Below are positions 1 to 8,400 of a stretch of 64,000 bases of DNA, piece by piece; within the stretch, counting starts at the first letter, position 1; each line of letters begins with the position of its first letter. The stretch spans positions 35,221-99,220 of the forward strand of contig DAOSDL010000014.1 in assembly GCA_035362335.1 (NCBI GenBank), read 5' to 3'. Source of the stretch: JAOSJT01 sp035362335. GTDB lineage: Bacteria; Bacteroidota; Ignavibacteria; SZUA-365. The position numbers were made by a program, and so were the translations under genes. The notes beneath the pieces are model-generated. The model was not told the origin of the DNA. It saw nothing but the letters and a program-made list of their open reading frames with translations, and did no database searches.

Positions 1-630
1 GAGATTGACGTCGAAGCGCCCGGGATGCTCGGAGATCACGCCGTAATTGGGTTTGTTCGCATCCTTGTTCTGCACAAGATGATCCCAGATGTGCCATTCC
101 CAGACGATGCTGCCACCCGAGGGAGGTTCGGGACGCACTTCGATGATATGATCCGGCCACAACGTTGATGCGTTGCTTCTGCCCATGGCGGCGGCCTCGC
201 TCGCGCTCTTCACTTCCCACGCGATCATCAGCACATTGCCATTGGGCATGGGCTCGATGTCGTGATGGGCGATGTATTTCGGACCGGAATAGGTGTATTG
301 CCAGACCACGCTGCCATCCCAGTCGAATTCCTGCAGCAATCCGTGATAGGCGCCCCCACGCAACTGCGCGTTCGGCGCCATGGCGGCGCGTAACAAATGA
401 CCGTTCGGAAGCAGATAGGTTGCATAGCCGCCGGAGTAGGTGTGGCTCCATGTGTGCACGGTTTTTCCGGCCATGTCCACCAGATAGGTTGTGCGACCAT
501 TCAGAGCGCTGAACAGAGTGTAGCCGTCGAAGGCGCTGTTCTGTGCCTGTGCCGCCATGCTGAGCAGCAGCATCGCCGCCAACAGACCGTACAGGTTCCG
601 TCGTGTGAAGGGAAGGGCAGAGGGCAACAT
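1..630 (-). CDS. Arylsulfotransferase-like secreted protein, N-terminal part (runs off the window)
   Basis: The frame opens with ATG at 630 behind an AAAGGA ribosome site and is still open at base 1, giving about 210 residues of N-terminal sequence. It starts with a signal peptide (hydrophobic stretch LYGLLAAMLLLSMAAQAQ). The mature part shows the repeating aromatic beta-blade pattern of the arylsulfate sulfotransferase (ASST) family: GYTLFSALNGRTTYLVD, GKTVHTW, YLLPNGHLLRA, LQEFDWDGSVVWQY, HHDIEPMPNGNVLMIAWE and IVWEWHIWDHL. Family members are six-bladed propellers; true enzymes transfer sulfate between phenols using a catalytic histidine, but the catalytic region lies beyond the window, so enzymatic function cannot be judged. 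It sits 62 bp downstream of the CotH-like gene on the same strand and may be the last gene of that surface-protein block. Confidence 0.78.
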   Translation of the reverse strand, partial: MLPSALPFTRRNLYGLLAAMLLLSMAAQAQNSAFDGYTLFSALNGRTTYLVDMAGKTVHTWSHTYSGGYATYLLPNGHLLRAAMAPNAQLRGGAYHGLLQEFDWDGSVVWQYTYSGPKYIAHHDIEPMPNGNVLMIAWEVKSASEAAAMGRSNASTLWPDHIIEVRPEPPSGGSIVWEWHIWDHLVQNKDANKPNYGVISEHPGRFDVNL

Positions 631-692
631 GGGTGTGTCCTTTGTCGATTAATTGCACCGAGATGCGTTCGTCATGGAGCGATGCATCCGCG

Positions 693-2249
693 TCAATGAG
701 CAACGGTGAAGGTGAGCGATTTCGTCGCGACGAGTCCTCCGGCGGAGCGCAGTTGCACTTCGCAGTGATATGCGCCACTGGGGAGTGCCGACACAGGGAG
801 CAGCACCGCGTAGCTGCCGCGCGCGCCATCGGCCACGTCGTAGCGCCATACCTCGGCTCCCAGCACATTCCGCACGAGTACGCTCAGCGAGCCTTCGCCA
901 CGGAGCGTGAAGGACAGTGTGCTGTGCGTCACCGCGGGATTCGGGTACAACGCCGCGAGTTCAATCGCGTCGGGCAACGTGCCGGGTGCTCCCTCAACCG
1001 CCAGATACCCGCCGAGCTGCGTCTCGATGCTCTCGTTGCGCAATTGCGCGAAACGCAGCAGGCCGGGCACAGGCTGATTGATGCCGATGAGTACATCCTT
1101 TTCGATATTGTCGACGAATTGCTGGTAGGTGTAGAGTTTGTATTGATCGGCCTGCACATGTGGCGCGAGGAATTGCTTCCAGTGATCGGTTCGCGCGCGC
1201 AGGGAGTCCAGCGCTGCGGGCCCGCGGATGATCGCGCGAATGTATCGCAGGTACAGCGCGCGCAGTTCGTCGTTTTCCAGCATTCGGCGCAGTATCGGAC
1301 GTCGTTGCAGATTATTGGGCGCGGTGACGTCCTGTGTGAAAATGTTCCAGTTGTTCGTGTACGCACCGAAGGCCTCGTTCGCATCCCAGGGAATGAACAC
1401 GAAACGCCCGTCGTCCACATTGTCGTACAGATAGAAATTCCGTCCCGAGCCGGTGTAGCTGTCGAAATTCGATACCGCCATGTTGAATGCCAGAATGCGG
1501 GCGCTGTTGTCGAGATGCAGCACGTTGCCCGCTTCCGTCTGGAATGTGCCCGCGCTGCTCGTGCCGACGATGCGCAGCATGGTGATCAGCCGCGACCAAT
1601 CGTCGGCCTTCTCGTTGGTCTTCAGTTCGAGTTCGTTCTTGTACGGTGTGCTGTCCTCGCCGCGGTATTCCAGCGAGGCGCCATTGTCGCCCGCCTTGTA
1701 CAGATTGCCATCGTTTGTGGTGAAATGACGCTTGAGAAAGGTTTTATCCACCTGCTCCACCATGGTGTACACGCCGAGCGCCATGCCGTTCACCGTGAGT
1801 GTGGCATAGGCGCAGCGCGGCGAAGGCATGAGCGTGCGCAGCATGTCGTAGGCGAGTTTCTCGCGCATGAAGGTCGGGTCCTTCACGGCGTTGCTGAAAT
1901 TCAGTGTTTTCACTCCGAAAAACGTCTGCTTGCCACGGTATTCATCGAACTCGATTTTGAACGGCTTCTTGGGCGTGCCGCGTGATTGCATGTACGACGA
2001 GTTTCCTTTGTAGCGTATGCCCACACTGTCGAACACCAGCCCGCCGTACTCCACGCGCGCGGGCAGGGATTCATCGCCCCGCTGGAAATACACGGCGAGC
2101 GTGTCCTGCCAGTTCTCTTCGTACACGGTGATGCGGAATTCGTGCATCACGCTGTCGTCGAACAGCGCCGCGCTGGAATCGGCGGTCTGCGCCAGAGCGG
2201 AACCGGCGGCGAGCAACAGCAGGAACGAGGAGAACAGCACACGTTTCAT
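693..2249 (-). CDS. CotH-kinase-family secreted protein with type IX sorting domain
   Basis: 518 residues. Start chosen at 2249 because it gives a clean signal peptide (MKRVLFSSFLLLLAAGSALAQ) behind AAAGGTTCC; an in-frame upstream ATG at 2264 lacks a ribosome site. The body has CotH-family signatures: the RYKGNSSYMQ and KKPFKIEFDEY blocks near residues 75-100 and KTLNFSNAVKD with FMREKLAYDMLR just after. CotH proteins are atypical protein kinases first known from Bacillus spore coats; many bacterial members are secreted and of unknown substrate. The last 90 residues (from AALYPNP to the C-terminus) look like a type A type IX secretion sorting domain: an N-terminal YPNPA motif, a beta-rich body and the SGAYHCEVQL strand. 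This makes it a probable cell-surface cargo of the secretion system whose regulator PorX is encoded at 41998-43560. It lies 25 bp after the FGE-like lipoprotein gene. Confidence 0.86.
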   Translation of the reverse strand: MKRVLFSSFLLLLAAGSALAQTADSSAALFDDSVMHEFRITVYEENWQDTLAVYFQRGDESLPARVEYGGLVFDSVGIRYKGNSSYMQSRGTPKKPFKIEFDEYRGKQTFFGVKTLNFSNAVKDPTFMREKLAYDMLRTLMPSPRCAYATLTVNGMALGVYTMVEQVDKTFLKRHFTTNDGNLYKAGDNGASLEYRGEDSTPYKNELELKTNEKADDWSRLITMLRIVGTSSAGTFQTEAGNVLHLDNSARILAFNMAVSNFDSYTGSGRNFYLYDNVDDGRFVFIPWDANEAFGAYTNNWNIFTQDVTAPNNLQRRPILRRMLENDELRALYLRYIRAIIRGPAALDSLRARTDHWKQFLAPHVQADQYKLYTYQQFVDNIEKDVLIGINQPVPGLLRFAQLRNESIETQLGGYLAVEGAPGTLPDAIELAALYPNPAVTHSTLSFTLRGEGSLSVLVRNVLGAEVWRYDVADGARGSYAVLLPVSALPSGAYHCEVQLRSAGGLVATKSLTFTVAH

Positions 2250-2274
2250 GGCGGAACCTTTCATGACTGCGAAA

Positions 2275-3234
2275 TCATCGTGCGGGTCGGACGGTGCGGA
2301 AGCCGATGAAGTTGAAGAGATAATCGGGTACGACAAACTCGCGGTTGGCGGAGCGCAGCTGCTTCGCATCGTTGCCCCAGCTTCCTCCACGCAGCACATG
2401 CCACTGTCCATCCGAAGGTCCGGCCGGATCGGTGGATGGACTGCCCGCGTAGTAATTCGCGTCGTACCAATCGTGGCACCACTCCCAGACGTTGCCGATC
2501 ATGTCGTACAGGCCGAAGGCATTCGGCATGCGGCCCGCGACCGGGTGAATGCCGAAAGCGGGATTGTCGGAGCTGAGATTCCACGAATTGCCTGCCCACA
2601 CGGCGTACATGGCGAATTCGGTGCTGTCGGTGCTGCTCGCGGGATATCCCGGCCAGGTGCTGCCCCAGGGGAACTCCGTGCTTGCTCCGGCGCGGCAGGC
2701 GAATTCCCACTCGGCCTCGGTCGGCAGGCGATACCCGTTGCTCGCAAGCTTGGCCTGCACATTCTGGAGAATGCATCCGTTACCCGGAATGCCATCGATG
2801 GCGCTGTAGCTGTACACCGTGTCCAGACCGGCGGCCTTGCTGCGCGCATTGCAGAACAAGACGGCATCGCCCCAGTCCACGCGGTACACGGCAGTGCGTG
2901 CGTCGTTGCCGTAGGTGCTGAGCCACGATGGCGCGGCATAGCCCGGATAGGCGGCGCGCATCACCTGATCGTATTGCGCGATGGTGATTTCGGTGCTGTC
3001 CATCCAGAAATCCGCGGCGAAGCTCACCGCATGCGTGGGCCGCTCGTCGTCGTTGCCGACGGCCGAGCCCATGAGCAAGGTCTTGCCTTTGGCTGGCACG
3101 CGCACCATGCCGCCGCTGCGTTCGATACCCGGCGTTGGCGTGGGTGTGTTGCCGCTGTCGTCATCGCTGCATGCGCCGGCGAGCAGTGCGACAAGCAATA
3201 GCGCTGTCGCTGTGTTCAGGACATGGAATTTCAT
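2275..3234 (-). CDS. FGE/SUMF1-fold lipoprotein, probably non-catalytic
   Basis: 319 residues from ATG 3234, giving a lipoprotein signal (ALLLVALLAGACSDDD, lipobox LAGAC). Longer frames back to 3321 have no signal logic. A Thr/Pro linker follows the lipid-anchored Cys, then a formylglycine-generating-enzyme fold: GGMVRVPAKGKTLLMGS, FWMDSTEITIAQYDQV, YRLPTEAEWEFACRAG, the NAFGLYDMIGNVWEWCHDWY block, HVLRGGSW and the closing IGFRTVRPAR. In true FGE/SUMF1 enzymes the segment after RGGSW carries two cysteines that bind copper and activate oxygen. Here that segment reads WGNDAKQLRSANRE and has no cysteine, so sulfatase activation is unlikely; a binding or structural role on the outer membrane is the better guess. 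It is 25 bp from the CotH-like gene and 189 bp from the FN3 protein. Confidence 0.87.
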   Translation of the reverse strand: MKFHVLNTATALLLVALLAGACSDDDSGNTPTPTPGIERSGGMVRVPAKGKTLLMGSAVGNDDERPTHAVSFAADFWMDSTEITIAQYDQVMRAAYPGYAAPSWLSTYGNDARTAVYRVDWGDAVLFCNARSKAAGLDTVYSYSAIDGIPGNGCILQNVQAKLASNGYRLPTEAEWEFACRAGASTEFPWGSTWPGYPASSTDSTEFAMYAVWAGNSWNLSSDNPAFGIHPVAGRMPNAFGLYDMIGNVWEWCHDWYDANYYAGSPSTDPAGPSDGQWHVLRGGSWGNDAKQLRSANREFVVPDYLFNFIGFRTVRPAR

Positions 3235-3423
3235 CAGTGTGTCTCGTGTAAATATATGCTGGAGATCGGTGTTTGTCACAGCATGTTTTTGAGAGACAAT
3301 CGAAATGGAGAAAAGTTTCACCGCTCTGCGGGATTATCCTCCGCAGCGATCTCCGATACGAAGCGGCCGCGGAAACACGCAAAAGCGAGTGCCGCGGCCG
3401 CTTCGGTGGAGAGGAGGGGAAGT

Positions 3424-5454
3424 TCAGCGGAGCAGCACGGCGCTTTCCCTGCCCGGACGGCTCTCCTCGCCCGTGGTGGAAACTGTGGTGACATAGTAGA
3501 ACACCGGCGAGGTGCTGCCCGGTCGCGTGTCGAGAAATTCGCGCTGATCGAGTGGTACCGTACCCACCGCTTGCGGCGTGCCTCCGCGGGTGTAGCGGTA
3601 AACGCGGAATTCCTTCGCCCCCGGCTGCACAATCTCGTCCCAGGTCAGCAGTACCTGCTTGCCGTCGCGCTTCGCCTGCAGGTTCGCCGGCGGATACACC
3701 GCTGGCCCCGCTATGCGAACTTCGACGATGGCGCTGGTCTCGCTGCTGTCGCCGCGAATACTGTAAGCGCGCACACGGTAGGCATACGTTGCGCCGGGTT
3801 TCGTGCCCTCGTCCAGCACGTGATTCACACTGGCCTCGAGCAGGCTGTCGCCCAGCGCTTTCCACGTGCCGGAAGCGCCATCGCGACGGTACACGCGCCA
3901 GGCGGACAGTGCGGGATTGTCTTCCTGCATGGTCCATGTCAGATACACGCGTCCTTTGTCCACACGCGCAAGCAAGCCCTGCGGCGCGGGGATCGACAGC
4001 GGGATGTCGGGTGTGGCGTAGGCCGTGTCCGAAGCCACGCTCGGAACGTGGCTGCTGTTCACCGCGCTCACGGTGTAGAGATAGGTCCAATCTCCCCGCA
4101 GCCCCATGGTGTCGATGTAGCGCGCCTGCTTCACCGGGAGCACGTCGGAGATCTGGCGGAACATCGCGCCGTAGCCATCGGCGCGATGCACAACGTATCC
4201 CGCGATGTTCTGTATCGTGTCTGGTGTCCATTCCACGCGCACACCGCCCCGTACGGGTTCCGCTTTCACATGCTGCGGAGGTGTCGGGATGTCGCTGCTT
4301 TTCCAAATGCCGATGAGCACGGCGCTCGGCGCCGAGCGCAATCCACCGGGGCCGACAAGGCGCAGCCGATAGTAGTAGCGTTCCATCGGCGTCACCGTCT
4401 GGTCCAGCCAACTGGTGTCGCTGGGCGAAGCCGCGAAAATTTCCACAAAGCCCGTGTCGATCGACGGACCCCGCTCGATCACAATGCCGTGTACGGCCGA
4501 GGGCTCGCGCAGTTGCCAACGAAGCAGTAGACCGAGCGAATCCACCGAGCGGACGGCCATGCGTTCGGGTAACGGGACATGCGACATCCGAAATGCGACT
4601 ATCGTGGCGGTGTCGCTGGCGAAGCCCTCGTTACGGAAATAGTCCAACGGCACAACGTAGTACTGGTAGACCTTACTGTGCTGCACGGTTTTGTCGTGCA
4701 GCACGGCGAGTATGGAGTCGCCACTGCTGGTCAGTCCCCGCGCCACGAAACAGCAACTGTCCACCACGGCGGCGCTGAGTTCGCTGAAGGGACCGCTGAG
4801 TCCCTCGCGCCGGTACATGCGGAAACTGGTGGGCGGCGTGCCCTTCACATACCAGCGCATGGTGGCGGATGTGGGTTCGGCCTCGGTCTGCGCGAGTTGC
4901 AGGCGCCCCACATCACCAACCCCCGGCCATGCCACGGCGGGCGTGACGAAGGCCTCGGTGGCCGAACCATCCTGACCGACATGGGAAATGCGGTACTCGT
5001 ACGCAACGGCCCGGCTGGCGCCTGCGTCCATCCACCGCAGCCCCAGCGCGAGTTGCACGGGGAGGAAGCGGGTCACGGCACCGATGCTCCGCACGTCGCG
5101 ACCCGTCTGAATGCGTTGCCACAATTCCGCCGCTCCGAAGCTCACGCCCGAGATTTCGGGGAAGCTTTTCTGATGCGTCGCGATTGCGGCTTCCAGTTCG
5201 CCTTGCGACGCGGGGCCGCGCACGTCCGCGACCTGCGTCCAGTTGCGACTGCCGGTTTCGCGGCGCTCCACGCGATACGATGCCACCGCTCGACCATTGA
5301 TGCTGGCGGGCAGAACCCAGTTGCCGAGATCGACGATGATGCCGTCGGCGCCGCCATGCGCCAGACCTTGCTGCGCGCGCGCGGGCGATGTGCACACGAT
5401 CGCGGATACGAGGAGCGCGAGTCCGGCGGCACAGGAGAAAATGATGCGTTGCAT
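3424..5454 (-). CDS. Secreted fibronectin type III repeat protein
   Basis: 676 residues. ATG 5454 sits behind GAGG with a 6-nt spacer and gives a signal peptide ending near SPARAQ. After a roughly 200-residue N-terminal region with no recognised domain, about five fibronectin-III-like modules run to the C-terminus. The clearest begin at PPQHVKAEPVRGGVRVEW, PAPQGLLARVDKGRVYLTW and PPANLQAKRDGKQVLLTW; each shows the usual central Trp and a Tyr-rich strand (YLYTVSAV, YAYRVRAY, FYYVTTVS). There is no obvious type IX sorting tail or anchor. FN3 modules act as protein-binding or spacer units in extracellular proteins; no specific ligand can be deduced. The gene begins 12 bp after the giant secreted protein, so the two are almost certainly co-transcribed, probably with the barrel protein upstream, suggesting one cell-surface assembly. 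Confidence 0.82.
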   Translation of the reverse strand: MQRIIFSCAAGLALLVSAIVCTSPARAQQGLAHGGADGIIVDLGNWVLPASINGRAVASYRVERRETGSRNWTQVADVRGPASQGELEAAIATHQKSFPEISGVSFGAAELWQRIQTGRDVRSIGAVTRFLPVQLALGLRWMDAGASRAVAYEYRISHVGQDGSATEAFVTPAVAWPGVGDVGRLQLAQTEAEPTSATMRWYVKGTPPTSFRMYRREGLSGPFSELSAAVVDSCCFVARGLTSSGDSILAVLHDKTVQHSKVYQYYVVPLDYFRNEGFASDTATIVAFRMSHVPLPERMAVRSVDSLGLLLRWQLREPSAVHGIVIERGPSIDTGFVEIFAASPSDTSWLDQTVTPMERYYYRLRLVGPGGLRSAPSAVLIGIWKSSDIPTPPQHVKAEPVRGGVRVEWTPDTIQNIAGYVVHRADGYGAMFRQISDVLPVKQARYIDTMGLRGDWTYLYTVSAVNSSHVPSVASDTAYATPDIPLSIPAPQGLLARVDKGRVYLTWTMQEDNPALSAWRVYRRDGASGTWKALGDSLLEASVNHVLDEGTKPGATYAYRVRAYSIRGDSSETSAIVEVRIAGPAVYPPANLQAKRDGKQVLLTWDEIVQPGAKEFRVYRYTRGGTPQAVGTVPLDQREFLDTRPGSTSPVFYYVTTVSTTGEESRPGRESAVLLR

Positions 5455-5466
5455 ATCCGGCCTCGC

Positions 5467-8400
5467 TTATTTGAAGTAGAATCTGAAATACTTGTCGTCG
5501 GAGCCCACGTACCCTTGCATGCCCAGCGTGATGCTGGCGCTGGCACTGGATTTGTCGCACAGCGCGCCTTCACAATCGCTGTCGCACAAACCCCAGCCCG
5601 CATACGTGGTGCCGTAGAGCGTGATGGGGAAGTCGCCGAGCACATACCACGTGCCATCCGACTGGTACATGCCTTCGATGTTGGGTTCGATGAGTATGCC
5701 CGCCGACACACCCGCACAGGCGATGCCCACGGACATGCCCACGCCCGCTTCGAGTTTGCCGATACCGCGGATTGCGATGAAATACGTATCCACGGGTCCG
5801 AAATTCATGCCGAAGCGCGCGTTGGCGCCGATCTGGCAAATCATATACGCCGACACCAGTCCGAAATCGAAATCGAAGTTCGGACAGAACACCGGCGGTG
5901 GTATCAACACCGTGCCTTCGAAGAAGAAGCCGTTGAAATTGTGGAATTGCGGCGGCAGGCCCTTGTTCTTGTAGGAATACTCGGCGAATTGGTCGAGTTG
6001 CTTCTGCGTCAGTTTGAAATGCCCGACGGCGAAGGCCGCCGTGCCGTCCACCTTTGGCTGCGGCAGCGAGAACGATGCGCCGCAGAAGAAATACCAGCCC
6101 TTGCCCGCTCCGCTGATCAGCAGTGTGGCGTCGCCCACGATTTTCGTGCCCGAGAGATCCTGCTCCACATGCAGGGTGCCTTCGAGCTGCTGCTCCTGGA
6201 AATTGTAGATCAGGGAAATGTCGCCGAACGGCGTTTCGATTTTATCCACACCGATCTGCTGATCGTTCGCCACGATGTCGCCCATCACAGTGAACTTCAG
6301 ACGGCCGCCCTGATCCTTGTTCTGCAAATCGCCTTCGAACCAGAACAACTCCCAGGCATTGTTCGCCACCTGCATGGCGCCCACCACATCGGTCATCTTC
6401 ACTTCGGTGCCGATCTGTACCTGCTCGCCTTCGTTGACCACGATATACGTCTTCGTCGGCGTGCGGTGCAGAACGGAATTCAGGGCGAAGGCGCCATCCT
6501 CCGACACCACCACGCCGGCATGCAACCCGGTGTCGTCCCAGATCTGCTGACCCTTGGCGGTGTTGAATTTGATCTTGATGCCATTGACGGCAATGGTTTC
6601 GTTGATGGGATCGGGCTGGAAAACGATGTTATCGTCCTCTTCATAAATCGTGGCGATCTGATTCATCACCGGGAGGTTGGGAATGCCAAGATCGAGCGTC
6701 CCGGCGATTTGCACAAAATCCTCTTTCGGTATGAACTGATTGATCGCATAGGCGCCCACCTTCGACAGCGTGACCGCATTGCCCGAAGGCATCTGGAAGC
6801 CCTTCGAGCCGCTGCTTTGCACAAAGAAGTTCTGGAAGAGGATTTTGTCCGTCGGGGCCATCGGCGGCATCGACGGCATCCAGCCGCAGAAATCCTCGCC
6901 CGGTTTGGGACCAACGGCCAGCGACCAATGCTGCGTACCCGGATCGAAGCCGAACGCCGCATTGCCGGTGACGGTGATTTGCGCCACGCCGGAGAGCACG
7001 AGCTTGTCCAGCGAGAAATCGCCAAAGGCGATCTGTGTGGGGAAAATTTTCAGTCCCGTGAACGGCACGCCGATGTAGCCGGCTTTCACCGTGCCCTTGT
7101 CGAGCACGAGCCCGTTGTGATCCAGCGACCACGAATCGCTCGCGATGCGCCATTCGCCTTCCAGTGGAATGTCGAGCTTGGACGCCGAACCCAAATCCTC
7201 CACATAGGCGCGGTGAATACGCAGCGTGCCCACATCGAGCGCAAGATCGGCGGTTTCGATGTTGGCGATGTTCGTGTGCAACGTCAGCGGTACGCTGAGT
7301 GTGTCGTTGAGGAAAAAGGACTGCGTTGAATCGCTTGTCGTTTCAAAATCGTAGAGCCGCAGCCGCAGTGCGCTGCCGTCCTCACGCACGGCGTGATAGC
7401 CCGCCGCCAGCGTGCCCGGTGCCGAAGCATCCGATGTGAGCGTGGGCAGGATCAGGGCGGCGGTGCTGCCCGCGGCGCTGGCCAGCGCGATGCGCTCGCT
7501 GCCCATGTCCAGCGTCCCGCCCGGGAAGGTGTACGACGAGGGCTTGATCGATACCGCGCCGAGTATTTCTCCTCGCGCGCCGTTGACGCCCACGCGGATG
7601 CCGGCCATCTGGTCGTGCTGCTCGGCCTGGTACTGTTCGAACACGCGGATGTCCCAGGAGTTCACAGGCGTGCTCATGGGAAGCGTGGTCGGCTCCGCGA
7701 AGGGTATGCCGTTGGCGTTGTTCTGCGCCGAGGGCTTCACAGCGATGTTTGCGAAGGGCAAACCGATGGTCGAATCCTGCGCGGCGAAATGCGCATTGCC
7801 CGGCAGATCGATCATGCGTCCGCTCAGCAGTACATTCCCGGAGCTGGAATCCAATCCGGATACCTCGATCGGAAATCCGAGCAGCGTGGTGATATCCATC
7901 CCGTCGTACATGCTCAGGGTGAAGTCCAGCGTCGTGCTCGCTCCGGCCTGTATAGGCGCTGAGGCGGTGTCGCCGATAAACTGACTCTTCGATTTCGCGG
8001 CCAGAAACACGCGCGTACCCGGACGGACGCCGCGCAGCGTGTAGACGCCGCTGTTGTCGGTGAAGGTCTGCAAGGGTTCGGTCTCGGCCGGATTGTCGTA
8101 CAACGACACGCGTGCGCCCGGGATGGGCACATCGCCGATGGCCACCGTGCCGGTCAGGCGACCGCCCATTTCCATGGGCACCGTCATCTCCTGCCACTGC
8201 ACATCCTCGTCGCCCACCGTTGCCATCACGGTTTTGGGAATGTAGTCCGAGTCGGGCGGACCGCTGACCTTTACTTCGGCATCGTCGCCGGGCGACATCC
8301 ACACAAAGTAGTGCACGCCGTCGGCGTCCACGGAGTCGGCGTCCATGCCGTTCACCGTGATCACCGCGTTTTTAATCACGGTGGCTGTGAGTAACGGTTG

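Noticed and set aside
2275..3234. Active sulfatase-modifying formylglycine enzyme serving a sulfatase
   Set aside because: No cysteine exists in the catalytic segment and no sulfatase gene is in the window.
4579..7329. A 900-codon open frame on the plus strand, antisense to the FN3 and giant protein genes
   Set aside because: It is rich in His, Arg and Ala with no fold pattern, lacks a ribosome site and mirrors codon bias of GC-rich genes on the other strand. Similar long antisense frames under the giant protein (9130-10863), both TonB receptors, PorX and others were dropped for the same reason.
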